Counted from the stretch's first letter, positions 1 through 11,860 are shown. The stretch is DNA of 64,000 bases from Paralvinella palmiformis (GCA_025642065.1 JAODUP010000089.1:423501-487500); one strand, 5' to 3'. Made by a program: numbers and translations. The notes: a model not told the origin generated them from the letters alone.

Positions 1-458
1 TGATCGCACTTACACATCAGATATAATCATTGGTATTTGATGTGTTTCTATGCACAATTGTATGTGACACAATACACCATTTTATATGTTTAATAAAGAC
101 AATATTGAACATGTAACACAGGCTAAACAAGGTTACATGGAGTGTTTGGGTTCTTTGTTTGTTAAAGATGATGTCACATTCTGACATTCTCTGAAGATTC
201 TTGATTAAAGTTTTGGCCATGTGAGATGTTAGCAAAGCAAGTTTTAAAACCACTGTAACTTTATTTCTAGGGAAAAAATTTAATATATCTCTGATTGAAA
301 TTGATTTTAATATATAACATTAGGACTAATTTGGGAAACCTTTTCCTGTGACCTTTAACATCCTCCAAGACAGACACGAAGACAAAACGTTTAAACAAGA
401 CATATGGGCAGGCTGTTTATGTAAATTTCTTAAAACATGCAGACAAATCCTGCCTTAC
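1..458. other. Paralogue 1 intron 3 (partial)
   Basis: No coding signal on either strand. The part nearest exon 3A (about 355-458) aligns with the matching intron of paralogue 2 (about 22700-22805), including the run ending in AAATCCTGCCTTACTTGTC. Confidence 0.6.
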
Positions 459-551
459 TTGTCACGTGAACCTCTACTACGTCTTGGGGGCATTCTTTCC
501 CGTCTATAGTCTGTCCCTCTCGGCACGCCTCTGGCATGCTCGATTAGTACT
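459..551 (-). CDS. Paralogue 1 exon 3A (alternative RRM1 end/linker)
   Basis: A 93-nt exon encoding [20 protein letters not shown] and ten more residues (ending RGSRD), with one base before and two after. Acceptor CTTTTCAG, donor GTAAGG. It differs from paralogue 2 exon 3A by about five bases, mostly silent. It has the same entry and exit phase as 3B, so either can join exon 2 to exon 4. Confidence 0.87.
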
Positions 552-3500
552 CTGAAAAGGATAGTAATATAACAAATTCAACAAGAGAATGGCCCTTCTT
601 ACTTGTCTATCCAGCTGCTAGATCGCCGAGAACTACCATAACCACCACCTCTCCGGGAGGGTCCTCTGGCATATTCAACTACTATCCTGTAGAGATAAAA
701 ACAAACAAAAGTAACTTCCTTACCCTTTGTCCACCACCAGCATCTGAATAGCCTTTAACAAGAATAAAGTAGATAATTATTATTATTATTGTAAAACAGT
801 AATATAAAAAAGAATAAAAACTATGAATCAGGTAGCCTAAATAACACCTCAAGTTTCCTTTTTAGTCATTATAAAAAACAGACATCATTTGAACAGCATA
901 TTAGATGATAGTCAAAATCAATTCAGCTCACATCAGGACAAACATTACTGAAAGAAGAATAATGTTAATCTCAAACCTTAACAACTAGTCATTAACAATT
1001 CAAATGGTTTAGTTTGTATTTACTGAGACTGAATTGGATGACAAATCAACACAATGTTTTCTTTAACTCTACTGATGTTTCAGTCTTGTTAATAAATTTA
1101 AAAAATAAAAACACTTCAGAATAATTATGAAGAGCATGACTAACTATCAAACAAAGGTATACCAAGTGCACCAAAAGATTTTAAGTAACATATAAGGAGT
1201 AACACAGGTATCAGTTGTCTGAAACAATTTACCTACTGATAGAATGAGGGATTGAGCAGGGTTAAACACACACCTCTGCACAAAATGGATATTTAATACA
1301 GCCACTTTAACTACGGATAAAGAGAATGTAAGAATATTAATTGTCATGAAGCTGCACTGTATACATTATCAAATAATATGCTATAACAGCTAAACATCAT
1401 CCCCTTTAAGTGCTGACCTAGTGTTTATCATGTATTATACATTCAGTGTGACAATTAAAATTCAGCACATATGGGTTATGGCCCTTTCCCCGAGGATACT
1501 ACCCAGAAGCACACACTTTTTTTGTAATTATATCATTAATTACAAGACAGATGACTTATACAATACTGAAATAGGAACCCTGCTGTTACGAAATCTCAAG
1601 AGCAATTAAGTTCATGCAAATTTTAATATGGAAATATAGCACCTTGCTATTAATTTAAAATAAGACAAATTCACATTTACATTCTTATATGGAATCAGTA
1701 TCATCTGTTAAAAGTATAATTCTACTGAAAATAGTTACTCTTTTTATCATATTCACATGCTGACTTCTGGGCATACGAGTTTGATATGGACTGGGTTTGT
1801 GCTGTCATGCTATAACACACTGCATAAAAATCATACACATCCATGGTCATTCATCAAGATAGCAATGAAATCACACATCTAAAACTAATTAAACTGTGTT
1901 TGTTTTTAAATCTGAGTTGTGTCCAGATATTATCTGGGATGAAACCATTTTTTTATAATTATTTAATCATGCATCCATGCTGAATTATTTAATGAACTAA
2001 GTGGAGCAGTTAAGAAATCAAGACTGCTCTTGGTTACATGACACTCGAAAGTAAAAATGCTACAATGCTGGTCTACTAGTGTTATACAGATATAAAATAA
2101 TTTCTTGCTTTAATTCATATCAGCCCAAGTCAAATTTGCCTTTACACCACTTTTCTCTAGTAAATTTCAGTTCAGTGAATGTCATTAGGTACCAAGATAT
2201 GTTACTCGGCTACCTCACCTACGTCATAATAAGAGGATGTGAAATAAATAAACAAAAAGAAACTAAAAAAACTATTTAAAATACAATAAAAACATAAGAA
2301 AATGTATATATAAAATATTTACATCAAAAGGAATTTTTAATGCATTACATCGGGTTAAGTCATAAACAAATTAATGACATAGGGCGGGATATGACTACAC
2401 ATAATTGGCAAGAACATTATACACTTGCACATTACACATTTTCTTTGTAATAACAATATTTATCAAACTTTCAATGATACACGTTTATATGTTCAGAATG
2501 GTAATAAATTGACATTTACTAAACAAGTTTAAACTGCATATTCATCTGTTTGTTATACTGTGAATTAAACATGCTAGTTTTCACACACACACACACACAC
2601 ACAAAGAGAGACTGGATCAACACTGGTGTTTGGTTGTCCACTCTTGCTAAAAGTATAAGACTTCAGATTAGTACTAGATTTCCAATATTGATTTCTTCCA
2701 CATAAATAAAACACCTCAGCAGATTTACACAATTCACAGAAATCATCGTTGGTACTATTTACAAATGTGGGAGAGTATTAACAGCCTTTAACACTGTTTA
2801 CTTGTCGTCCAATTAGAACATATAATGAAGTTTTTATACGGAAGTCCATTTTATTTTAGTCAACATAGGAACACACAGACAAGCACACATGTTCACTTTT
2901 ATCTATTTATATAATATATATGACCAACCAACCCCAAACCCGTTAATCCTTTTCAAAAAGGTAAGCATCACCGCCTGATGATTAATGTGTTCAATTTATA
3001 AAAGGAAGCTTAAAAAGCTGCACTATGTGTGGACTTTAAACATCATAGTCTCAACCAATGTTATATTCACCACCGTTTAAAACTCTTATCAGAGCAGCAC
3101 ACACATTCACTTATATTTATATACATAGAATTATAATACAAAGTCAGTAGTTATTGGGATAGGCTTTAAATATTACAAATAATGGTGCAATTAATAACAA
3201 GTACGAACGGCAATCGGTGATTCATTCCATGGCCAAATAGTTTCATGCTCTAATACTAAACAAACCATGCATACAAATGCACATGGATGTTATTTGGCAT
3301 GCATGCACATGTTTTCATATGCATGCACACATACACAGCTTTGAATTATACCTTTCACCACATAGTTCCTTTCCATTAAGTTCATATACAGCATCATCTG
3401 CATCCCGGTAGTCATTAAATTCCTGCAATAAAACAAATACATTAACAACACAGCCAATTAAAATGTTCTCTTTTGAGCAACAAACTGTAAACAACAGAAT

Positions 3501-3677
3501 TACAAAAACAATCAATATATTAACAAATAAGATCAGATTCTCACCACAAAACCATATCCATTCTTAAGCATCAGTTCACGAATTCTTCCATAACCCTTGA
3601 AAAACCTCTCCACATCACGTTCTCTGACGTGGCTGGAGAGTCTACCAATATAAACTCGCGTCCCCATTGTATTAAAC
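459..3677 (-). CDS. SRSF6-like: SR splicing factor, SRSF4/5/6 (B52) group, paralogue 1, 5' part only
   Basis: Nuclear RNA-binding splicing regulator. Four coding exons are visible, read right to left: exon 1 (coding 3545-3667), exon 2 (3352-3422), exon 3B (603-686) and exon 3A (459-551). Exons 1 and 2 give a typical SRSF4/5/6 first RRM: RNP2 is VYIGRL at residues 5-10, RNP1 is KNGYGFVEF at 35-43, then NGKELCGER. Exons 3B and 3A are alternative versions of the RRM1-end/linker exon. All exons are open, phases agree (0, then 2), and every junction has AG/GT. Exon 1 has a 3' splice site just before the ATG (TTTTCAG at 3678-3684), so a non-coding 5' exon must lie upstream. The RRM2 and RS exons should lie left of base 1: in paralogue 2 exon 4 starts 477 nt beyond exon 3A, which here falls just outside. 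The tandem paralogue at 19.9-30.5 kb has the same layout. No disabling change is seen, so this is probably a live gene; absence of the 3' half is only the window edge. Confidence 0.88.
603..686 (-). CDS. Paralogue 1 exon 3B (alternative RRM1 end/linker)
   Basis: An 84-nt exon encoding [20 protein letters not shown] and a further seven residues (ending SWID), with one base before and two after. Acceptor CTACAG, donor GTAAGA. It corresponds to the V-I-V-E-H-A-R-G exon of vertebrate SRSF4/6. It is homologous to exon 3A, 51 nt downstream, so including both would duplicate the last strand of RRM1. Confidence 0.87.
726..758 (-). promoter_or_regulatory. 33-bp intronic element shared by both paralogues, upstream of exon 3B
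   Basis: Identical 33-bp stretch here and at 23070-23102, containing CCACCACCAGCATCTGAATA on the plus strand. In transcript orientation it ends about 40 nt before the exon 3B acceptor in both genes, within reach of branch-site and AG-selection events. The flanking intron is clearly more diverged. A role in choosing 3B over 3A is inference. Confidence 0.45.
2582..2603. repeat. (CA)11 microsatellite
   Basis: Uninterrupted CA dinucleotides inside paralogue 1 intron 2. Confidence 0.95.
3352..3422 (-). CDS. Paralogue 1 exon 2 (RRM1 beta3-alpha2)
   Basis: A 71-nt exon encoding [18 protein letters not shown] and then ELCGE plus two bases of Arg. It is flanked by CAG (acceptor) and GTATAA (donor). 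One residue differs from paralogue 2 (N for D at position 3). Confidence 0.9.
3545..3677 (-). CDS. Paralogue 1 exon 1 (start codon, RRM1 beta1-alpha1-beta2)
   Basis: The ATG is at 3665-3667 and opens [10 protein letters not shown]; 41 codons end in NGYGFV. The acceptor is CAG at 3678-3680 and the donor is GT at 3543-3544 (GTGAG). The protein product is identical to exon 1A of paralogue 2. I see no second start-codon exon just upstream, unlike paralogue 2. Confidence 0.9.
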
Positions 3678-4185
3678 CTGAAAAGCAAATGCACCAATCG
3701 TGAACAAAATTTACTGAAATGAAAAGCTTCGAATTGAGCAAGCTCAATTCCGCGTTGATACATTCTAATGCAACCATAAAACCATTCGACATACATACAA
3801 GACCAATTTACAACTCAGTATGTGATAAAGGCCTTGTACTGTGACTTCATTTATAAACCTAATAATAACTGGTTTATTCATTCACCTGTAATGACACCAG
3901 TATCAATCATATGCACATCTGTTGTAATAACAAAACTGTAGTAACAATAAAATATACAAATCTGAAGATGTTAATCGCTTTTTTATTAAACAATTTGGTA
4001 CAAAGATTTAATCAGTGCTTTCCCTTACACAAAATAAACTCCCTTACAAAAGAGGAAAGAAACAAGTAGTTTCTGTTTTATGTTATTTTCATACTTCACA
4101 AGCAGGTGACATGTACATGTGAAACGATCACAATGATGTGAAGTAGTAAACTACTCTAAATCAGGAATGTTAACCCTTTTAGGAG

Positions 4186-4588
4186 TTATCTCGGAACATC
4201 AATGTCGGCTATCAGATGAAATTACTTTCGTTTGGGAGAAGGGGATTCAGAGACAGTTTCGTCTGTCGTCGGACATTGATTTATTCTCTTTGGTCATTCA
4301 TACCCCCCCCCCAAATCAATGAAACATTTTTGTCAATCAACAATCTCTTTGGGTCGCCAAAAGTTAAAAAATCCATGCTCAGATTATTAAAAACAAAATA
4401 ATGAATAATTTAATTTTAATGTATACAAGGAAATGATTGAGTGTGAATCTGTGTTGATCGATTTCTGTGTTGCCATATTTCATATATTGATACCATTATC
4501 ATTGTTTGCTAACTTTTACTTGAGGGGGGGGTCTGAAGCCAGATGAAAGAAATTTCACCTGTGGTTGGACATTGATGTTCCGAGATGT
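4186..4588. mobile_element. MITE-like element with 19-bp inverted termini
   Basis: Bases 4188-4206 (ATCTCGGAACATCAATGTC) are the exact reverse complement of 4568-4586, bounding about 400 bp. The interior has homopolymer runs (C at about 4303-4312, G at about 4524-4531) and a partial internal copy of the terminal motif (GGACATTGAT near 4271). No ORF. Paralogue 2 lacks it at the equivalent place, so it arrived after the gene duplication or was lost there. The target duplication is not clear, so the superfamily is undetermined. Confidence 0.6.
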
Positions 4589-4639
4589 CCCTTAGATGGA
4601 TGGTTATAACAAATGAATTATCTTTTTATTTTGATGGCT

Positions 4640-5875
4640 CTTAGTATGTACGTGACAAAACTCAGCACTCTGCTTCGGCGGCTTTCTTGGTTACAAGTGT
4701 TAGCGCTTCGGAAGGGGGGGTCGCTTCTTTTCTGGTGCATCATCGGTCTATTTTAGGACTTGCCAAGCTACAACCACACTGATGACGTAGTTCACAGGTT
4801 CTTCTGCTACCTTGTTTTCGAATTGATGATATCGGCGGGAAATTACAAAAGTTATTTAATTGTGAGGTCGAGCGTCACTTTCAGCGTCAAATATCTCCTT
4901 GAAGGTAAGAGGGAACACTTTTATCTGTTTAAGAAACTCTTTAGTACACAGTTATGTACATATTGGCCGAGTTTTAGAAAAATCAGACTTCACCTGTATT
5001 TTTTTAAAGCCATGGGGAAAATATGTTCGCTCCACGTAAATGGCGCTCGCCGCCATGTTGAAAAATTCGATCAGTTCCCAAGCTCACTTATACGCGTCAT
5101 AGGATTGAGATTATTTGGGTTGTGTATGTAATTATATATTAAACGTCAACATTCTTCTTGAACGTAAGGATATGAAGCTGATAAAACTTTCTACACATAT
5201 TAATGTACACATTGGGCGAGTTTTGGAAAAATTTTAAATACTTTAGCTGTCTCTAATTTCTGTTTATATTTACTGAAAATGTTTTAAACATTGTTCAGGT
5301 GTGAATTGTGAATAAAACTCATGTAAAGTAGATGTCATGGTCATTATGGTTGAGTGTCTGTGACTAAATAAGTAGAATAATTATTTATTCATTTTTGAGG
5401 CCATTAAGTAGGTTAATTAGTGATTTCAGAAGCAACTATAATATCTTTTCAGATCATCATTATTTTATATGTTGTCTTGTGAGATCTCCCTGAACATTTT
5501 ATTAAAATATGTAGTGTATAAATCTATTTATTATAACAGCATTTCATGAAATCACTTGTTCCGATTAATGAATTAATAATCTAAGAATTTAATTAGCATC
5601 ATAGTGTTACATTGAATATTATTAAGACTTGACCATTATAAAGAGTTGTCTATATGAATCATGTACTAAATTTTTTGTTATCTTTATCTTATTAATATTA
5701 AAAAAGTTATGACATTTTGAAAGTGAAAACTTCATTTATGGGTCACACATTTTCCTATGTTTTACAGTATAACGAAGGGATCAAATTTAGCCATAAATTA
5801 CGACATTCAAACTGGCATAACTTTCTTAATATCCATCACATAACAAACATGTAAGTATCATGCTCTTTCCTCTGG
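4640..5875. repeat. Duplicated block, copy 1 (partner at 33471-34888)
   Basis: Plus-strand sequence about 93% identical by eye to 33471-34888 over its first 500 bp, and still alignable to its end. It lies 5' of the coding exons of paralogue 1; the partner lies 5' of paralogue 2. Many differences are CG versus TG/CA, consistent with CpG decay. Each copy holds a perfect plus-strand splice donor (CCTTGAAG then GTAAGAG, about 4903 and 33707). Open frames over the region disagree between copies after about 75 codons, so protein coding is not supported. It could be retained intron sequence, an enhancer or a non-coding transcript. Confidence 0.75.
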
Positions 5876-8800
5876 TTGCAGTAGGTATCCCAACAATAAA
5901 GCGCGTTCAGAAGCTAAACCTGTTGGTTTTACCGATTATTTGTCTAACTTTTTTTCATATTTCTGTTTGCACTACATCAATATAGTTTATACTTTTGTAA
6001 TCTTGACTCTTTCAACGAGTATGCGTGTTTATTTGATAAATGCCATAACAGTAAACAATGTGCCTATTGAAGAGCACAAGTCCGTTTTGGAAGCATTCTC
6101 ACAGCGGCCGGCGCGACATACCCCCTGACAAACAGCGGTATTTGCCGCTGACCATTTACTTCCTATAATAGTGTTCATACGCATTAGAATAAGCACTCCC
6201 TGCCCTTTCTAATGGTATATGTGGCTATTAGGTGTGAGAAGAAATAGTTCCCCAAAAAACGAAATGAAAAGACAAGAAAAAAAATTATATTTCTGGAAAC
6301 AAATAAAAAAAGCCACATATAACCATTGAAAGACAAATATATCCTTTATAAAGTTACGCAAACAGTAGTTTGATATATATTATGATCAATCGACAATGTG
6401 ATGATATTCATGCACACCCGTGCCATCTTGAGTTCTACTCGGATGAATGGCAATCCGGATTTATTGTCACTTATAGATACTGATTTAAACGACAACTTTA
6501 CCTTGGCTTTGCGGACTGTAACTGGTATGTACTTTATTATCATTTAAACTATTTTATTTTAGAGCAGTTTGAATTAGTAATATTTACGTAGGTTTGAAGA
6601 TATTTGCCTTTGAAGTCGGACACCTGCCATGGAAATACTTCGTAAAGTTAAAACTGAGCAATAATGCGGCAGGCCTAGCAACCGACTTGCTATACTAAAA
6701 TAATGTTTTGCCTAGTTTATCTATATACTATAACCTACAGAAAAAATAACGTATACAATAATTCATATGTTGTAAATAATACGTAAATTGTATTAATAAA
6801 TATCACTAATGAAGCATATGGCAGAAACAAATGCAGGTCGCCTGTCATTTGTCTTAGAGCTTTTTGGTACTGCTTGTTTTGGGTGATAATACATTGATAT
6901 ATACAAATCGGCTTATTCAGACTGCGTGAATCATACAAATTCGTCACCTTATTTAAAAGCTCATTGTATTATAAATACATTCCGTGCTTGTTATAATATA
7001 CTTATCTAAATTAAAAAGGTTTACACTGAAGTAAATACATAGTAATTGGTGATAACATTTATATGAGATAAATACACTTATACAGTACAAATAGTCATAG
7101 ACATAGTGACATATAGTACACTGATTCAATGTGTCAGGCTCAATTTGACTCGATAGTAAATGTCAGTTACATATGATATGTGATTTAAGAACAATTCGTT
7201 ATTGCTTTTCAGCTGGTGGTACATTGGACTTAATCTGGTCAGTGTTCATGGCTATGGATGCCATTCCCTGCCAACTTGATATGGCTTCAGCTGAACTGTT
7301 ATAACTGAAGTTGGAGCTGGACAGCTGTCACAAGGTTGAAGGTGAACAAGGCTGCTGTTACTAGGACTGCCGATGCTGAACCCACATTGAATTATAAATG
7401 CAACATCTAGTACAGTGATGGATTTTGACTTGGACCAAGAATTCAACCAAACAAAGAAAACTAATTTTGACTGAATCAGATAACTTTCAAAATCGGAAGA
7501 AAAAAAATCAAAGACAATAGATGCCTTTACATTTAATAATCGGCCTGATCAGGGCTCATTGGTTTCAGTTGCATATGAATATGTGGATGGATTTTTATTG
7601 GCACTGTGCTAAAAGTGACAAGTTCAGAGGTGGCAACAATTCAGTTTTTAAACAGGGTTACAGATGATGTTGCTGCTGATATTTAGGTAGTTTTAAATGC
7701 TAATGGGTGCAAATATTCTGTGTCATAAATAAAATATTCACAGAATTACATCCATTAGAATATTTTTGAACTTTTCAGCAGACATTGGTAACAATTTGTG
7801 TAAATAAATTTTTATAAGTCAGCATTCTGTTATTGTTTGTATCTTAATGGTATGTACATTGTGTTAAAAGTTCAGGCTGATATTCTGAAAATTAACATAT
7901 TTATTACACATTTGTATTTTCATGGTTTGACAATCTTCGGACATTTGTGAAAACTACACATGTTGTTATTTGAAAACAACTGCACAATCTTTAATATTGA
8001 TTAAAGGGTTGTGAAATTAAATAACCATATTCTATATATTAAAGGCTAACAGAAAATATAAATACATGGACAATATTTATAATCCTCATATCCTTATAGC
8101 GTATGAAGCATGGCACTTTGTGCTATTTTGCAAGGTTTTAAAAGATTAACTTTGGGTAATGTGCCGATTTGATCGTTAGATTTGTCATGCTTATAATGAA
8201 CTGGTGTATATAATATAGCATGTAATAATACAATGCATTATAGAGAACACATCTAGAAGTGTAACTCCCAGGGAATTAATATATACGAGGCTTCAAAGAT
8301 GGCTTTCATTTAAGCGTAAAAATGTGTGGTTTAATTTTTTAAAATAAGTACTACAAATGGTCAGTAAATAAATCTACCGGACCGATTTGGTTCAATTAAA
8401 GTTTTTTTCTACTTCAGCACTAAGTCTCTTTCTTATGAGCTCAATTTTAATATCATTATAATTTATACAAGTTGAAATTTTTTAGTTGAGATACCTAGTT
8501 GCAGTCTTGTTAAAATACAATGTATTTAAAAAAATTGTCAAGTACCTACTCTTAGAGCATCTCTGGAATAAACTACAACCTACCAATTTCAAACAGGGAG
8601 GAGACAACAAAATGGTTAGATAGCAGTATAATATAGTATTTTAATTGGCTTGTGTTGTGTTCCCACTTTCCTGACAGGGAATCTGATTTCAGGAACAGAA
8701 ATCAAGTGTTTAACTGAACTGTATGTCACTGACATGTTAGCACTGAACACTTGACATTCACAGTGACATTGATAGATACACCACAAACCACTACTACGAG

Positions 8801-9112
8801 TAGTGGCTGTCTTCTGTAAACAATATTCCAATGACTATGGGTAGTTTACCAAATAAAACAGATTTTCTATAAATGATAAACTTAACATAAACGTCATCCA
8901 TTGTCGGAAATATTAATGAAAGAACAGCCCAAAAATGCAGATAACAACCTAGACACTTGTCACAAAAAGTGACTAACCTTTAAATTGGGATTTAACCCGA
9001 TACCAGAATATAGACTATATCTACATCATACACGTTTCTTAAATACCATCGTCATCTTTTTAAATGAAAAGATAACAATCGATTAAATAGAATTAATATA
9101 CAAAAACATACC
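5876..9112. other. No gene seen; probable paralogue 1 5' intron
   Basis: AT-rich, with only short unrelated open frames (for example minus strand 6346-6543, 7252-7446 and 8616-8831) lacking recognisable domains or conserved flanks. Confidence 0.5.
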
Positions 9113-9230
9113 TAAAATGTTAAATCAGATAATATTATGTATATAATCTGATGCAAGCCAATATAGATCTAGATCTACAACAATATTGAACATGGAGGTT
9201 TCTCAAACGGGGTTTCCCTCAGGGAGTCCA
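9113..9230 (-). promoter_or_regulatory. Possible non-coding first exon/promoter-proximal region of paralogue 1
   Basis: On the minus strand a donor-like GTATGT follows at about 9107-9112. The stretch around 9200-9230 (CAAACGGGG with flanks) resembles 35336-35380 upstream of paralogue 2, roughly 70% over 45 bp. Both lie beyond the duplicated block, where an untranslated first exon is needed because coding exon 1 has an acceptor. A palindromic GCATGCGC (NRF1-like) lies further upstream at about 9411. Inference only. Confidence 0.3.
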
Positions 9231-9239
9231 GTGCTAATA

Positions 9240-9760
9240 ATATCAATAACTTGTTGGTTATTTTTAAGCTAACGATTATTATATAGAAACAGTTGCTTAT
9301 TAAACATGCCATATAACTACTGCTTTTACCACTAAATCCACTAACCCGTTAAATCCTTGATGAAATTAAGTTTAAGTTTTCCCCGTCTTCAAATTAATTT
9401 TAACAAGTACGCATGCGCAATATTATGTTACCCGCCATGCTCTATTTCCGTTCAGTATATAGGCCTGGTGTATGACGTTATGATTAGTGGCTGAGTCAAA
9501 GAGTATTTAAGCTCTCTGGCTGAGTTTTGGTTTACTCCCAGACCCAGCGAATACGAAAATGTTTCTATGAGTATTCAAAAAATGCTCACTGGAAGTCAGA
9601 AGAACATTACCAGAACGTTTTGTCGATGTACTCCAAACGTTCTGATAGTAAATTTGGAAACATTTCCAGAACATTGTGGGTACATTCTAGTCATGTTCAT
9701 ATTTTTAGGGACACATATATGACATTTTTTAATTAAAATAACAATACACAGTTGTAAATT
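9240..9760. other. No gene seen; GCATGCGC motif near 9411
   Basis: Mixed composition with a small CG-containing patch at 9405-9490, which could be promoter sequence for paralogue 1. The open frame at 9527-9736 has no recognisable content. Confidence 0.4.
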
Positions 9761-9762
9761 CA

Positions 9763-9805
9763 ATCATTGTACGGGTACTACAAGTTGTAATACCCGTACA
9801 ATGAT
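9763..9805. repeat. Perfect 15-bp inverted repeat with 13-nt loop
   Basis: ATCATTGTACGGGTA at 9763-9777 is the exact reverse complement of 9791-9805, and partial pairing extends outward. It could be the remains of a small fold-back element. Confidence 0.85.
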
Positions 9806-10329
9806 CGACTGTGTTTCCTTAAAAAAGATACGTATATCAATTATATGTATTTACACCATGTAATTCTGATATTGTGTGTTGGAAATTTAACGTCAATGTC
9901 ACATATATAATTATATACATATACGTCTATAGAACTGTTTTAACACAACTAGCAAAAGTATTGTGCAGCAGGTCTTACGTGATATAGTTATTATTTGGGC
10001 ACAAAAATAAACAATTAAGATTACAATCGATCACATACCTCAGATAAATTATAGTACACTTTTAAAATAATCCAATGAATCAGTATATATGGGTATTCTG
10101 AACAGATGGCGTGGTTCCAAGTTATAAATTGAACATATTTCACATCACTTGAAAACTCATCATATGAAAGCAACTTCCTACATATTCTTTTAACCTATCT
10201 ATTGCAACATTGTTTTTCAATAATATCATCTGGCTAGCTATATAGACATGCCATTAATTTTTCATATGTATTAAAGTTGATTGAGAAAGTTGTGTCAAAT
10301 ATAAGCATCTTATGTCATACTTGGTGAAG

Positions 10330-11860
10330 ACCAATATGGGTAGGCTGGTGTAATCACATTGCGGAAACTGTGCTGCTGAAGATCTAGAACGACATTCTTA
10401 TATTATCCCCACTGATGACAATAAGTCTATTATTCACTGATTACTGTACCTCACAGCCGCCGTTGACAGAACCAGTCACGTAATCGAGCATCGTCCTGGT
10501 ATCAGGGGTGTCGACTTCTTCAGTGATTGAAGTCATAGATCAGGCAACGTACCCAGACAGATTTTTGTCCTTTCTCAGAAGCACTGTATGTTGTTTGGCG
10601 TACCCAAAGATCGGTGCTATGCTGGCTAATGCTTGTCATTTACTGTCTACCATTGTAGGGGCATAATGTAAAAAATTAAAACCTCCATCTGAAAGATGGT
10701 ACGTCATACCATAAAACACTTTTTTAGACTCAACATTTTGCCATTTGAATGAAATCATTTGATGGACGTATTGCTAAACTATGATTTGCTGCCTACTTCT
10801 GATGAAAAAATCTTCATTGAAAATTCAATTATTTAATCAAATATTGTTATCAAATGGATCATCCTGTCCCGTGCTTGGGACAAGTTTCTCTTTAATTTGG
10901 GGTAAGATGCCCCAGCACACATGAAAAGAAACATTCAACTTTTACTCAAAGAAGAAACCCGAACTTTACAAGAAGCACCAACAGTATTTATATTTAAGTG
11001 GTATGTGTAGACTTGACTTAGATATCAGTCACTGTCTGAAACATAGTTGGGACCAAAAACCAGTTCTGACCCTGTGTACAATCTTTGTGTGCCTATTTCT
11101 TATAACCATAACAATAAACCCACACTTTGCGTGTTCTGTTATTAGGGACTGATTATGGAGTTGCGCCAATCATCAATGACTCTACCATTCTATTCCTGGA
11201 GAAAATCATCATCGGCAGCAAATACGTGTCCGCGGCTTTGATTGCAAAGATGACAGTTACAGTGATGCCACGCTCACCACTTGTCACTTTCGCCACCTGT
11301 TGAATTCCTTTAGTGGCAATGATCTTACCAGGCTTCTGGACACTCGTGAAGCCAATTTCATCTACATTTCAAATTCTACTTGCTGAGTAGTTAGTTGTAA
11401 GGTTTTAGTTCTGTTATGCAATATTTGAAAAACAGTTCAAAGTTGTTGGTTTTTTTAAAGCTTTTTGGATCACGATTGAAGAAACCTTGCAATCAATGGT
11501 GACCATCCATCTCCCCTTCGGAACTGAAGTTGTGTTTGATGCAAAGTCCTTCAGTCAGTTCAATGCTAGTCGTTTTGCATCCACCGTCGATAGCCCATAC
11601 AAAGATCGTTCAATGTAGGTCATATGTTGGACTAGTAAGCGTTCGACGTCAAGTGACAGCACTGACCCCTTTGACCCAAGAACAACGATGCCACTGGAGC
11701 TGGTATACCATACAGACGACTAACCTACTTCAACGGCTGATCGCTTAGTGCTCTTAGAGCTGCTTTCTGCGTGTCATCTCCATACTTCACACGCAACGTT
11801 ATTCAATCGTTATTGGCATCGGCAGAAAGTTCATACATAATGAATAAATTGCAGGGGTTG
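10330..11860 (-). pseudogene. Decayed pogo/Tigger-type DDE transposase
   Basis: Reading the minus strand from 11366 to 11153 gives an uninterrupted stretch of DDE_1 transposase core: VDEIGFTSVQKPGKIIATKG, then VAKVTSGERGITVTVIFAIK and MMIFSRNRM. This includes the first catalytic Asp in the family's N-x-DE-x-G context. Upstream, at about 11700-11850, is a psq-like helix-turn-helix remnant (KYGDDTQKAALRALSDQPLK, a stop, then VSRLYGIP). The frame is broken by several stops and shifts, and the region for the later catalytic acids cannot be read. It is a dead transposon copy. Ends and target duplication were not found, so the limits are approximate. Confidence 0.8.

Larger units (their letters stand above)
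687..3351. other. Paralogue 1 intron 2, non-coding
   Basis: AT-rich intron of 2.7 kb between exons 2 and 3B. Only short chance ORFs are present. It contains an (ATT)n run near 776-790 and a (CA)n tract at 2582-2603, plus the conserved element listed separately. The paralogue 2 intron is 7.0 kb because of inserted material. Confidence 0.6.

Noticed and set aside
4760..5131. 123-codon plus-strand frame, also partly open at 33564-33905
   Set aside because: No ATG at the start (TTG), no recognisable domain, and the two copies go out of frame with each other after about 75 codons. Conservation looks nucleotide-level.
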